Part shown: piece after piece, positions 8,333-17,818 of the stretch
Layout of the letters: each line of letters starts with the position of its first letter
Numbering within the stretch: the first letter of the stretch is position 1
Assembly (NCBI GenBank): GCA_963784995.1
Contig: CAWATZ010000004.1
Coordinates: 1 to 64,000, forward strand
DNA from: CAWATZ01 sp963784995
GTDB taxonomy: Bacteria > Planctomycetota > Planctomycetia > Gemmatales > Gemmataceae
DNA length: 64,000 nucleotides
Reading direction: 5' to 3'
The notes under the pieces: generated by a model
The model's database searches: none
What the model was told of the DNA's origin: nothing
The model's input: only the letters and a program-made list of their open reading frames with translations
Translations under genes and position numbers: made by a program

Positions 8333-9981
8333 TCAGTGGTTGATGTTGAACTCGCTGCTGTTGAGCAGCACCCAGAAGACGTCCGCCAGCGCCTTTTTGG
8401 TGTCGCCGGATGGTCCGCCCTTCTCGACGTAGGGCACAAGTCGTGCGGCCTCCTGTTCGCGCATCGGCCGGGACAGGGAGGCCATGTACAGCGTATCGAG
8501 CCGCTGCCGGGTGTTCAGGAATGGACTCTCAACCACCGCTTGCAGGGTCTGGCTGCGATCCAGGCTGGTGGCGTCGGCGATGAACTTGCCGTTCATCAGG
8601 GCCAGCGCCTGGAGGATCGACGTTTGGTGTTCGGTCTTCTTGTCGGCGGAGTTGTCGAACCGGTTGAGGAACTCGGCGCCGGCGTGCCAAAGCCCTGGGG
8701 AAAGCCACGCACGTTCATGCTCTGCTGACCGTCGCGGTAGCCGGTGGCCGAGCACAGGCTGTCAAACAATTGTTCGGCGCTGAGGCCCCGCAGCGACATC
8801 CGCGCGAAGGTCCGGCCATCGTCGCCGGCCGAGCGGGATCTGCTGGTCCGCTGGTAGGTCTTGCTCGAGGTGATGGCCCGGATCAGGAACTTGTGGTCGT
8901 AGCCTTTCTGAACAAAGGCCCGGGCCAGCTCGTCGAGCAACTCCGGATGGCTGGCCGGGTTGTCGTCGTTCTCCAGCTCATCGACCGGATCGACGATGCC
9001 GACGCCGAAGAAATAGGCCCACCAGCGATTGACCACGGCCCGGGCGAAATAGGGGTTGGCATCGCTGGTGACCCAGTCGGCCAGCACCCTGCGGGAGCTG
9101 GGATCGGCGGCCAGCCGCGGGTCCTTGCCGTCGAGGAAGCGCGCCTGGACGACCTTGTCGGTGCCGGGAATGGTGATCTCGCGTTTGCCGGGCGTCGGGC
9201 CGCGCATCGGCTGCGCCTGGCCGCCGGCGCCGCGCCGCCCCTGGTTCTGCTGGACCTCGGTGAAGAACGCGGCCAGTTCCCAGAACTGTTTGCGGCTCCA
9301 GCGGGCGAAGGGATGGTCATGGCACTGGGCGCACTCCAGCTTGACGCCCAGGAACAGCCGGGAGGTGCTGGCGGCCAGGTTTTCCGGCTTGTATTCGTTG
9401 ACCTGCAGGTAGATCAGGGCGGCCTGCTGTTCCGCGGCCAGCAATGGATTGAGCTGCCGTGGGTTCTGGACCTGCACGGGGGCCCCGGCCGTGAGCAGTT
9501 CCTGGGCCCATTGCTTGTAGGGCACGTCGTCGCGGAGCTTGCGGCGGAGCCATTGTTCCACCTGGCTGGCGAAGAACTGCTGCTGCTGGTTGTTGCTGGG
9601 CGGCACGATGGCCTGCCGCCAGACGGTGGCGAAGTGGTTGACGTAATTGGGACCGGCCAGCAGTTCATCGATGAGGACGCGGCGTTTGTCGGGGTCCTTG
9701 CTCTTGAGGAAGCGATGCACCTCGGAGACCGGCGGGATGCGTCCGGTCAGGTCGAGGTAGACGCGGCGGAGGAACTCGGCGTCATCGGCCAGGGGAGCGG
9801 GCTGGACCTTGTTGGCCTTGCAGCCGGCCTCGATCAGCTGATCGATGCGGAAGGCCAGGTCTGCCGTTTCCGCCCGCGGCGTATCGGTCCGGGCCGGGGC
9901 GGCCGCCAGCGGTCCGGCCAGCACGGCCAGGCCCAGCAGGGCCAGCAGGGCCAGGAAACCTTTCATCCGAGGAGTTGCCAT
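8333..9981 (-). CDS. DUF1549/DUF1553 secreted protein (one frameshift)
   Basis: The product has a signal peptide (residues 1-28), a DUF1549 domain with YLDLTGRIP at 75-83, a single CAQCH motif at 217-221 and a C-terminal DUF1553 domain with VVNRWWAYFFGVGIVDP. Large families of these proteins are a planctomycete trademark; the role is unknown, although the CxxCH resembles a haem-binding site. The start ATG at 9981 follows AAGGAG. The frame breaks near 8700: NVRGFPQG must join LWHAGAEFLNRFDNS in another frame, after which the usual domain end (VFWVLLNSSEFNINH) is reached. It heads the operon with the DUF1501 and EF-hand genes. Confidence 0.9.
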
Positions 9982-10229
9982 GAAACAGGCTCCTTCTGAT
10001 GGCACCACGCGAAAGCCAGGAGGGAATTGCTTCCTTCCATAGTAAACGCTTGAAGGAAAAGTTCCTAACGAATTCTGGTCCGGATCGCGGTTTCGCGGTT
10101 TCCATGCACCGCCGGTCATGTCGGAGTGTTCCCGGCAACCCGCTGCGGCGACCGCTTCCTGAAACGGTCGAGACGTGGGCTGGGAGGTGTCAGTCATCGG
10201 GTCGAGGAGAATGTCTTCCGCGTCCCGGC

Positions 10230-11216
10230 TCAATTGCCCTTCCTGGGCACAGGCAAGCTCCAGAATCGAATCGCGCGGTCGTAGCCGCCGGCGGCGATCT
10301 GCTTGCCATCGGGCCGAAAGGCGACGCTCTCCAGGCCGCGGGCATTTCCCTTCAGGTTGTATTTGACCTCACCCGTATTCGGGTCCCACACCTTGCCGAC
10401 CCCGTCCAGTCCCACCGAAGCCACCAGCTTGCCATCGGGGCTGAGTGCCACGCCCGTGACCTTGTTGGTGTGCCCTTGCAGAGTGGCCTTTTCCTTCCCG
10501 GTGGCGACCTCCCAGACACGCACCTTCATGTCATGCCCACCTGACACCAGCAGCTCGCCGCCGGGATGGAAGGCGAGCGAGCGCACGGCGTCGTCGTGCC
10601 CCTTCAGAGCTGCCTTCTCCTTGCCCGTTTCCGCGTCCCAGAGCTTGATCTCGTGGGTGGAGCTGCCCGTGGCCACGGTCTTGCCATCGGGGCTGAACGC
10701 CAGCGCGTACACTGTGCCCATGCGGCCGAAGAAGGAACTGAGCTTTTTCCCGGTTGCGGCCTCCCACAGAATGACGCCATTGCCCGCGCTGCCGGCCACG
10801 GTCTTGCCATCGGGGCTGAACGCCAGCGCGTACACCGGGGCCCCGCTTCGACAGAGGAAGCCAAGGTCTTTTCCGGTCCGGACATCCCAGAACTTGAGAA
10901 TGCCGGAATCGTCCCCGGCAACCAGGGTCTTGCCATCGGGACTGAAAGCCGCCTTGAGCACACGTTTCGCGTGCCCGTTCAGGAGCTTGGGCTGGCCTCT
11001 GGTCAGGTCCCACAGGATCAGGGTCGAAGGGGGCCCTCCACTGGCCAGGCTTTTGCCGTCGGGGCTGAACGCCAGGGTCATGATCTCGCCGGGCGTGTTC
11101 AGTGCCCCTTTGCTCGGCAGGTCGGCTGCCGGACAGAAAGCCGGAGGCAGACCTCCGACCAGGGCAACAGCCACAACCAGGACGATCGGCCTGGGATACC
11201 CTCGAAGCGCGTTCAT
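10230..11216 (-). CDS. Secreted WD40-repeat protein
   Basis: A 328-aa protein with an N-terminal signal (VLVVAVALVGGLPPAFC) and seven WD40 units recognisable by recurring LAFSPDGK and the closing LWD, FWD, VWE or VWD motifs. Seven units form one closed beta-propeller, a protein-interaction scaffold. No catalytic domain is attached. A similar secreted WD40 protein lies at 54630-55604. The upstream 750 bp are rich in repeats. Function unknown. Confidence 0.88.
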   Translation of the reverse strand: MNALRGYPRPIVLVVAVALVGGLPPAFCPAADLPSKGALNTPGEIMTLAFSPDGKSLASGGPPSTLILWDLTRGQPKLLNGHAKRVLKAAFSPDGKTLVAGDDSGILKFWDVRTGKDLGFLCRSGAPVYALAFSPDGKTVAGSAGNGVILWEAATGKKLSSFFGRMGTVYALAFSPDGKTVATGSSTHEIKLWDAETGKEKAALKGHDDAVRSLAFHPGGELLVSGGHDMKVRVWEVATGKEKATLQGHTNKVTGVALSPDGKLVASVGLDGVGKVWDPNTGEVKYNLKGNARGLESVAFRPDGKQIAAGGYDRAIRFWSLPVPRKGN

Positions 11217-11388
11217 CCGCTGGATCTCCTTGACGATCTTCGATCACGCATTGTCCCGAGCGCACAAGCTGGGTGTTGGTTATGGGTCGAGGCCAGAAAG
11301 TCAAGAGGTGGGAACACCACGACTGCCAGCGCAGTCTCCTCTGATCGCCGAGCTGCTTGCTGAACGCTGCAGCAAGGCGAGCGGCAGG

Positions 11389-11429
11389 CCCAAAGGAGCC
11401 ATCACGCGGAGCGTGATGGCTCCTTTGGG
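11389..11429. repeat. Perfect palindrome upstream of the WD40 gene
   Basis: Arms CCCAAAGGAGCCATCACGC and its exact complement surround GGA. The 19-bp arms would form a strong hairpin on either strand. Confidence 0.85.
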
Positions 11430-11711
11430 TCGTTTTTCTCCTGCCGCTCGCCCAAGAGGATTTTCTGACCGTCCCGGATTGTGGGGAGGGAAGGGACGCC
11501 GAGACCCAACCGGTGAGGCCGCCACACCGCCAACGGCGCGAAAAATGCTGGCGGTGCCGCCAGGAGATGCCCAGGCGTGTCCGTGCTTGCCCCAGCGAGG
11601 ACAAAAAAGCGACACCGCCAACACGCCAGCAGCACACGCCGTCCCTTCGGGCCCTCGTTTGGCACTTCCCCAAATTCCGTGACGGGCAGAGGATTTTGAA
11701 GCATTCCCCGG

Positions 11712-11776
11712 TCCGTGCCTGGCTCAAAGGCCTGCCTTCTGGCGGAACTTCCGTGCCTGGCTCAAAGGCCTGCCTT
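11712..11776. repeat. 27-bp direct repeat, 38-bp period
   Basis: Two identical copies, each containing GTGCCTGGCTCAAAGGCCTG, at 11712-11738 and 11750-11776. Confidence 0.8.
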
Positions 11777-11842
11777 GAGGCTGGGGCGTACTCGCCATCC
11801 TCACTGCCCGCCGAAGGCAACCTCAACACAATTCCAACAAGC

Positions 11843-11896
11843 GGTGATTGGTGATTGGTGAAGAGGTCGCTGCTTCTTCACCAATCACCAATCACC
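11843..11896. repeat. GGTGATT-type inverted repeat before rdgB
   Basis: The left arm GGTGATTGGTGATTGGTGAA, with two more bases, is exactly complementary to the right arm at 11875-11896. The arms are themselves made of tandem 7-bp units. It ends 74 bp before the rdgB start. Confidence 0.85.
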
Positions 11897-11970
11897 AATC
11901 ACCACGAAGCCGGCTTGCCGAACACCCGGCCGCCATCGATAACAAGCAGAAAGGACCGGGAGACGGATTC

Positions 11971-12597
11971 ATGGGCACGGTGCTGGTGGTCGGGACTCGC
12001 AACCCCAAGAAACGGCAAGAACTTCTGGAGATCCTGGGCGATTCGGGACTGGAGCTGCGCGACCTGACCAGCTTCCCGGACGCTCCCGAGGTGGTCGAGG
12101 ACGGCGACACCTTCGAGGCCAACGCCCGCAAGAAGGCGGTCGAGCTGGCCCGCTGTCTGGGCCACTGGGTCCTGGGCGAGGACAGCGGCCTGGTGGTTCC
12201 GATCCTCAACGGCCGGCCGGGAGTGCTGTCGGCGCGCTACGCCGGCAAGCAGGGCGACGACCAGGCCAACAACAGGCGTCTCCTGGCGGAGCTGGACGCG
12301 CTCAAGCCGCTGACCGACGAGCAGCGGGCCGCCTGGTACGTCTGCACGGTCGCCCTGGCCAATCCCCAGGGCGAGGTCCAGGCGGTGGTCGAGGGGCGCT
12401 GCCACGGCCGGATCATCGACGAGCCCCGCGGCACCGGCGGGTTCGGCTACGATCCACTGTTCCTCATCCCGGAGTATCACCGGACCTTCGGCGAACTGAG
12501 CGCCCGCGTCAAGCACGCCCTGAGCCACCGCGGCCGTGCCCTGGCCCGGCTGCGGCCGATTCTGCTGCGGCTGCTTGGGGGGACGGATGCGGAGTGA
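11971..12597 (+). CDS. rdgB: XTP/dITP diphosphatase (non-canonical purine NTP pyrophosphatase)
   Basis: The enzyme hydrolyses ITP, dITP and XTP to the monophosphate and pyrophosphate, which keeps deaminated purines out of nucleic acids. The 208-aa product begins VLVVGTRNPKKRQELLEIL, the usual substrate-binding start of the HAM1/RdgB family (normally TxNxxKxxE), followed by VVEDGDTFEANARKKA, LGEDSGLVV with the catalytic acid, and GFGYDPLFLIPEY. The ATG at 11971 is chosen because homology begins there; the frame upstream translates repeat DNA. The coding end lies only a few bases before the M4 peptidase start, so the two may be cotranscribed. Confidence 0.95.
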   Translation: MGTVLVVGTRNPKKRQELLEILGDSGLELRDLTSFPDAPEVVEDGDTFEANARKKAVELARCLGHWVLGEDSGLVVPILNGRPGVLSARYAGKQGDDQANNRRLLAELDALKPLTDEQRAAWYVCTVALANPQGEVQAVVEGRCHGRIIDEPRGTGGFGYDPLFLIPEYHRTFGELSARVKHALSHRGRALARLRPILLRLLGGTDAE

Positions 12598-12601
12598 AAT
12601 C

Positions 12602-13702
12602 ATGGTTGCCCAACGGGTCATCGATGAGGCCAGGCCGATGTTGGAGGAGTTCCTCAACGCGATCCGATGCATCATCCCTCCTTACGTCACAGAACGCCTC
12701 GCCCAGTCGCCGGACCCGGAAGTTCGTTCGCGGGCGATTGCTAATCTGCAAGCGTCGGTCGCCATGCGAACGATGCGAGAAATCGCACAAGCAATGCCCT
12801 CGTTGCTGGTTGTGATGTCTCCGTCCCGGGGCAAACACCGCCTCATCTACGATGCACAGCAGACCGACCAGTTGCCTGGCACTCTTGCCCGCTCGGAAGG
12901 TCAAACCCAAGGGACCGATGCCGTGGTGAACGAGGCGTATGATTTCACAGGGGACGTTTACGATTTCTTCGAGCAGGTCTTCGGAAGGAATTCGCTCGAT
13001 GGTCACGGCATGAGCATCATCTCCACCGTGCATTTCGCCGAGGTCGATCCCACCGGGCGCTTTGTCCCGCTGGACAACGCCTTCTGGAATGGACGGCAGA
13101 TGGTTTACGGAGACGGCGATGGGATCATCTTCCAGCGTTTCACCAGGTCTTTGGAAGTTGTTGGCCACGAGTTGACCCATTGCCTCCAGTCCTTCACCAG
13201 CAACCTGACCTACTCAGGTCAATCTGGATCTCTCAATGAGCATTTCGCGGACGTATTTGGCATCCTGGTGCGACAGTGGAAGCATGGAGAGACCGCCGAC
13301 CAGGCAAGCTGGGTCATCGGGGCCGATGTCTTGGTCCCGGCAGCAACTCGGCGCGGCATTCGCGACATGGCGAACCCGGGAACGGCATTTGACGACCCTC
13401 ACCTTGGGAAAGACCCGCAACCGGATCACTTGTCCAGACTCTACACGGGCTACCTGGACCGCGGCGGAGTCCACGTCAACTCCGGGATCCCGAACCGAGC
13501 ATTCGTCTTGACGGCCACAGCCCTCGGGGGAAACGCCTGGGAGGTGGCGGGCCGGATCTGGTACGATGTCCTCATGCGCATTCCCCCGACGAGCCAGTTC
13601 CTCGATTGTGCCAAACTCACTGTTGAGGCGGCCACGGGCTACGGGGCAGCCGCGAAGAAGGCGGTCAAGGCAGCATGGAAGAAGGTAGGGATTACAGTCT
13701 AG
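12602..13702 (+). CDS. Protealysin-like M4 metallopeptidase
   Basis: A 366-aa zinc metallopeptidase of the thermolysin (M4) family. The zinc motif HELTH is at 189-193 and the third ligand lies in NEHFADVF (212-219). The C-terminal segment HVNSGIPNRAF holds the usual catalytic histidine region. The short propeptide with CIIPPYVTERLA near residue 23 is characteristic of protealysin-like enzymes, and no signal peptide precedes it, so the protein is probably cytoplasmic. The ATG at 12602 follows GGAG at seven bases; an alternative ATG at 12587 overlaps rdgB. The inhibitor-like gene follows 25 bp downstream, the known arrangement for this subgroup. Confidence 0.92.
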   Translation: MVAQRVIDEARPMLEEFLNAIRCIIPPYVTERLAQSPDPEVRSRAIANLQASVAMRTMREIAQAMPSLLVVMSPSRGKHRLIYDAQQTDQLPGTLARSEGQTQGTDAVVNEAYDFTGDVYDFFEQVFGRNSLDGHGMSIISTVHFAEVDPTGRFVPLDNAFWNGRQMVYGDGDGIIFQRFTRSLEVVGHELTHCLQSFTSNLTYSGQSGSLNEHFADVFGILVRQWKHGETADQASWVIGADVLVPAATRRGIRDMANPGTAFDDPHLGKDPQPDHLSRLYTGYLDRGGVHVNSGIPNRAFVLTATALGGNAWEVAGRIWYDVLMRIPPTSQFLDCAKLTVEAATGYGAAAKKAVKAAWKKVGITV

Positions 13703-13727
13703 CCAGCGCTCGAAGCGAGGTCGTATC

Positions 13728-14030
13728 GTGAAAGTCCAGTTCCTGCAATCCGGCGGTTTCGTTGGGGCTGTGAAAGGGTGTGAACTCGATACCGCCACAC
13801 TTGCACCGGATGTGGCCCAGGAACTCGAACGTCTGATCCGAGGCAGCGGGATCTCGGGTTCCGGCGAGTTCCTCTCCGACGCCGGGCGAGATCTCCAGCA
13901 GTACGACATCGCGATCGAAGAGGGCAACCGGAAGGACTCGGTTGTTTTCGATGATGCCACCATTCCACAATCTGCCAGGCCGTTGCTCGGCTTCTTGAAA
14001 AGACATGCACGGCCGAAGGCCTTGAGTTGA
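13728..14030 (+). CDS. Emfourin-like inhibitor of the M4 peptidase
   Basis: A 100-aa protein whose start MKVQFLQSGGFVGAVKGCEL and whose C-terminal PQSARPLLGFLKRHAR match the emfourin family, small inhibitors of protealysin-like peptidases encoded next to their target. Here it directly follows such a peptidase on the same strand, so it probably blocks or regulates that enzyme in the cell. No signal peptide is present. The assignment is by my recognition of the family pattern, not a search. Confidence 0.85.
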   Translation: MKVQFLQSGGFVGAVKGCELDTATLAPDVAQELERLIRGSGISGSGEFLSDAGRDLQQYDIAIEEGNRKDSVVFDDATIPQSARPLLGFLKRHARPKALS

Positions 14031-14237
14031 CTCCAGGCCGAACCAGCCATTTCAGCAGTCGGCGATCCCGCCGGAGCGCTTGTTCTTTCGGGGATGGGAG
14101 ATGCCAGGCGCCGAGCAGGAGGCTCTCCTCGCACGGAGTTCGTTCTCTTCGCAGGGCTGCTTCCCTTTGTTCACTACTCGCAGCGCGATAAGATCACTGT
14201 AACGCAAGAGCACAACCACAGCCACGTAGGACGATTC

Positions 14238-15091
14238 ATGAGCGCCTTCCGCATCGGCAACTACCAGGTGATCGGAGAGCTGGGCAAGGGGGCCCACTCC
14301 CGCATCCTCCACGTCCGGCGTGCCGCTGACAGCAAGCACTACGCCCTCAAGGTCGTGCCCATCAACTCCGCCGAGGAGCGCAAGTTCCTGCTCCAGGCCG
14401 AGCACGAGTTTGAGGTCGCCCAGAAGCTCGATCATCCCAACCTGATCAAGATTTACGCCCTGGAGAAAGCCCGCAACTGGTTCTTCAGCGTTCGCAAGGT
14501 CCACCTGCTGATCGAGTACGTCAACGGCAAGACTCTCGACACCTGTCCGCCGATCGGCCTGCCGCAGCTTGTGCAGGTGTTCAAGTGCGTCGCCGACGGC
14601 CTGGTCCACATGCACCGCCGGCAGGTCTATCACGCCGACCTCAAGCCGAACAACATCATGCTTAGCCGGGCCGGGCAGGTGAAGATCATCGACTTCGGCC
14701 TGGCCTGGATCAAGGGCGAGGGCAAGGACCGCGTCCAGGGAACACCGGAGTACATGGCCCCCGAACAGGCCCGCAAGAAGATCGCCAACGAGAAGACCGA
14801 CGTCTACAATCTCGGGGCGACGATGTATCGCATGGTGACCATGCGCTTGCCGCCCACCGTGATCGGCAACAGCGTGGGCATCAACGCCAAGGTCTGGCAG
14901 AACCTGCTCAAGCCGGTCCAGGAATTCAACGCCGGCACCCCCGGGCCCTGTGCGACCTGATCCATCGCTGCCTGGCCTTCAATCCGGAACAGCGGCCCGA
15001 GCGCATGACCGACGTGCAGCAGGCCCTGGAACAGCTGGTCGAGCAACTGGTCACCTCTCCCGAGGAGAGCCTGGACGCCCTGGAATGGTGA
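14238..15091 (+). CDS. Ser/Thr protein kinase (frameshift near the C-terminus)
   Basis: A single-domain Hanks-type kinase. Visible motifs are the glycine loop GELGKGAHS (13-21), the lysine in YALKVV (38), the catalytic loop HADLKPNN (132-139, with alanine in place of the usual arginine of HRD), DFG at 152-154 and TPEYMAPEQ. The ATG at 14238 follows AGGA. The frame breaks near 14940: one extra C in the run ACCCCCGGG joins NAGTP to RALCDLIHRCLAFNPEQRP, the normal end of a kinase domain, which then runs to a stop at 15091. No sensor or membrane part is attached. It is followed 63 bp downstream by two DUF3754 genes. Confidence 0.87.
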
Positions 15092-15154
15092 ACCCGGCAA
15101 TCCCGACCGTGTCTGTGCGAATAAGAGGACAGGAAGTAACCAGGGGTGTCGTCC

Positions 15155-16417
15155 ATGAGCGAGCAACCGGCCCGCAGCGATTACCTACCGCTGACCCGCT
15201 TCGAGCTGATGGACCTGCTCTGCGCCGATAGCATGATGACCGAGGCCGATCGGGCTTGCTTTCGCTCCCTGTGCGAGCGGATCACCGCCATCCACCACCT
15301 GCATTACAATGGCCAGCTGCAGGAGATCAAGCGGGCCTATGCCCCCTTCGATCCCGACAGCGAGTGCCGGAAGCTGCTGCACCACGGCGAGAAGGAACGG
15401 CAGCAGCGTCTCAACGTCCTGTACCGGGAATTCGCCGAGCTGCTGGAGCTGGCCCACTTCCAGCACCTCAGCCGCCGGGAGATCGAGCCGGTGCTGCACA
15501 GCGCCAGCGACTGGGGCCTGCGCATGAACGTGGACTTCAACGTCTTCGAGTACCTGGCCATCTTCGCCCGCGGCGAGGCCCTGCAAAAGCGCGTCCGCTC
15601 GCGCTGGCTCACCCTCTATCGGCCCGAAGAGGTGGACGTGCCGATCTGGCGCCGGCTGGTGCTGATCCTGAAGCTGCGCCGCCACAAACGGCTCAAGGGC
15701 CCCGTGGACACCAGCCACGTGTACCTGAAGATCTTCAAGGACATCCCCAAGCTGGACGTGATGATGCTCCTGCCCGGCGCCCGCATCCAGCTGACGGGGT
15801 GGGACAGGAGCAAGATCGGCCTGCCGTTCCTGAGCGGCCTGGCGGCGGCCGGCTGGAACCTGATCCAGGACGTGACCCACACGCTGCAATCCTTCCTGCT
15901 GGCGCCCAACGCCCTGTGGGGCATCGCCGCGGGCGGCATCGGTTACGGCTACAAGTCGTACTACGGCTACGTGCAGACCCGGCGGGCGTACCACCTGAGC
16001 CTGGCGCAATCGCTGTACTTCCAGAACCTGGACAGCAACGCCGGCGTGCTGACCCGGCTGCTGGACGAGGCCGAGGAGCAGCAGTGCCTGCTGACCATCC
16101 TGGCCTATTACTGTCTGTACTGCTACGCGGGCCCGGAAGGCTGGGGCCTGGCCGACCTGAACCTGGCCCTGGACCTGTTCCTGGACCGCTACGCCGAGCT
16201 GGACCATGACTGCAGCGACCTCGACACCCTGGCCGACCTGCGCAAGCTGGGACTGGTGGAGCCGGTTGGCCCCGAGCGCTTCCGGGCCCTGCCGCTGGAG
16301 AGGGCCGTCGAGGTCCTGGACGCGAGCCGGCAACGACGCGAGCCGGACAGTCCCCGGGGCACCCAGAGCACCCAGGGCGATGCCCTGGGCTATCGTGTTG
16401 CGCCCCTTCGGGGCTAA
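15155..16417 (+). CDS. DUF3754 (TMEM143-like) protein, copy 1
   Basis: The product matches DUF3754 proteins: an N-terminal soluble part with KRAYAPFDPDSE, a conserved core containing THVYLKIFKDIPKLD-like sequence (SHVYLKIFKDIPKLD here), a short membrane-prone segment (NALWGIAAGGIGYGYKSYYG) and a C-terminal LYFQNLDSNAGVLTRLLDEA block. The family is unassigned; eukaryotic TMEM143 shares it. The adjacent paralogue at 16537 has the same layout. The last 20 or so residues (GTQSTQGDALGYRVAPLRG) are translated from the left half of an R1 palindrome, so the original C-terminus probably ended near residue 395. Start at the ATG at 15155. Confidence 0.88.
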   Translation: MSEQPARSDYLPLTRFELMDLLCADSMMTEADRACFRSLCERITAIHHLHYNGQLQEIKRAYAPFDPDSECRKLLHHGEKERQQRLNVLYREFAELLELAHFQHLSRREIEPVLHSASDWGLRMNVDFNVFEYLAIFARGEALQKRVRSRWLTLYRPEEVDVPIWRRLVLILKLRRHKRLKGPVDTSHVYLKIFKDIPKLDVMMLLPGARIQLTGWDRSKIGLPFLSGLAAAGWNLIQDVTHTLQSFLLAPNALWGIAAGGIGYGYKSYYGYVQTRRAYHLSLAQSLYFQNLDSNAGVLTRLLDEAEEQQCLLTILAYYCLYCYAGPEGWGLADLNLALDLFLDRYAELDHDCSDLDTLADLRKLGLVEPVGPERFRALPLERAVEVLDASRQRREPDSPRGTQSTQGDALGYRVAPLRG

Positions 16418-16492
16418 AGACAAGGTTTTCTGCCCCGAAGGGGTCGCAACACGATAGCCCAGGGCATCGCCCTGGGTGCTCTGGGTGCCCCG
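16355..16492. repeat. Large palindromic repeat, family R1 (copy 2)
   Basis: Arms run from CGGGGCACCCAGAGCACCCA through TGTTGCGCCCCTTCGGGGC to a short centre near 16425, then back. The element supplies the last codons and the stop of the first DUF3754 gene and ends 44 bp before the second. Confidence 0.9.
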
Positions 16493-16536
16493 AGGTTGGG
16501 ATTGACCGTTCCTTTGCACCCTGGGAGCCCGCAACC

Positions 16537-17787
16537 ATGGCTGAATTCACGGACCGCGAACATTACATCCCCCTGCGCAAGACCGACCTGGTGCAATTGC
16601 TCTGCCACGACAAGCAGCTGGCGGTCGAGGAGCGTGCGCCCCTGGCCCGTCTCTGCAAGCAGGTCAGCGCCATCTACCACTTCGAGTACCTGGCCGAACT
16701 CGAGGAGCTGAAGGACGCCTACGCCCCCTTCGATCCCGACTCCGAGACCCGGCCGCTGAAGGAGCCGTCGCCGGAGGAGCGGGAGAAGGACATCGACCGG
16801 CTCTTCGAGAAGTTCGTCGCCCTGATGGAGCGCGGCAACTTCAAGCGCCTCCAGTGGGCGGACGTGCAGGCGGCTATGGAGGGCGGCAGCACCGACTGGG
16901 GCATCAACATGGACGTCGATCCCACGGCCTTCGAGCGCATCGAGATCTTCGCCCGGGGCGACAGCGTCAGCACCCGCACGCGCCGGTCGTGGAAGAAGCT
17001 GTGGCGCAAGGAGAAGGTGCAGGTGCCCAGCTACCAGCGGCTGGTGTTCATCGTCAAGCTCCGGCCGCACAAGCGCCTGAGCAAGGTCGCGGACACCCGG
17101 CACGTCTTCATGAAGATCTTCAAGGACATCCCCAAGCTGGACATGGAGATGCTGCTGCCCGGGGCCAAGGTGGAGTGGCCCAAGGCCAAGTTCTGGACCT
17201 TCTGGGGCCTGCTGCTGGCCAACTTCAGCTACCTGATGTTCAGCCTGGCCACCAAGCTGGCCGTGGCCCTTTTCCTGGTCGTCGGGACCATCCTGGCCAT
17301 GAAGGGGCTCTCCGAGAAGGACTGGGCCAAGTTCACCGAAGCCCTGGTCGTGGCCTTTGGCCCCATCGCCATCCTGGGCGGCTTCAGCTGGCGCCAGTAC
17401 GCCAGCTACCAGTCCACCAGGCAGGCCTACCACCTGATGCTCACCGAGAGCCTGTACTACCAGAACCTGGACAACAACGTCGGCGTGCTGACCCGGCTGA
17501 TGGACGAGGCCGAGGAACAGGAGTGCCGCGAGGTGCTGCTGGGCTACTACTGCCTGTGGAAGTACGGCCCGCCCCAGGGCTGGACCAGCGAGCAGCTGGA
17601 CGATTACGTCGAGATGTTCCTGGAAGGGACGGTCAACCTCAAGGTGGACTTCGAGATCGGCGACGCCCTGGACAAGCTGGAAAAGCTCCGGCTGGTGGAC
17701 AAGAGCGGCGACCACTACCGAGCTGTACCGCTGCCGCGGGCCCTGCAAGCGCTGGACGCCCACTGGGACCGGGCGCTGCAGGATTGA
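16537..17787 (+). CDS. DUF3754 (TMEM143-like) protein, copy 2
   Basis: A 416-aa paralogue of the preceding protein, with the same KDAYAPFDPDSE, RHVFMKIFKDIPKLDMEMLL and LYYQNLDNNVGVLTRLMDEA blocks. It has a stronger pair of membrane segments in the middle (around residues 225-290: LANFSYLMFSLATKLAVALF and the following hydrophobic stretch). It ends normally in DAHWDRALQD, which shows what the first copy lacks after the repeat insertion. The function of the family is not known. The two copies look like an old tandem duplication. Confidence 0.88.
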   Translation: MAEFTDREHYIPLRKTDLVQLLCHDKQLAVEERAPLARLCKQVSAIYHFEYLAELEELKDAYAPFDPDSETRPLKEPSPEEREKDIDRLFEKFVALMERGNFKRLQWADVQAAMEGGSTDWGINMDVDPTAFERIEIFARGDSVSTRTRRSWKKLWRKEKVQVPSYQRLVFIVKLRPHKRLSKVADTRHVFMKIFKDIPKLDMEMLLPGAKVEWPKAKFWTFWGLLLANFSYLMFSLATKLAVALFLVVGTILAMKGLSEKDWAKFTEALVVAFGPIAILGGFSWRQYASYQSTRQAYHLMLTESLYYQNLDNNVGVLTRLMDEAEEQECREVLLGYYCLWKYGPPQGWTSEQLDDYVEMFLEGTVNLKVDFEIGDALDKLEKLRLVDKSGDHYRAVPLPRALQALDAHWDRALQD

Positions 17788-17818
17788 GCGCCGGCTGCTG
17801 GCGGCACCCGAACAAACG

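Larger units (their letters stand above)
11217..11970. other. Repeat-rich intergenic stretch
   Basis: No gene is recognised here. The stretch holds a perfect palindrome (11389-11429), a 27-bp direct repeat with 38-bp period (11712-11738 and 11750-11776, core GTGCCTGGCTCAAAGGCCTG) and an inverted repeat made of GGTGATT units just upstream of rdgB. It separates the divergent WD40 and rdgB genes and so should contain both promoters, although I see no convincing -35/-10 pair. Confidence 0.6.
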
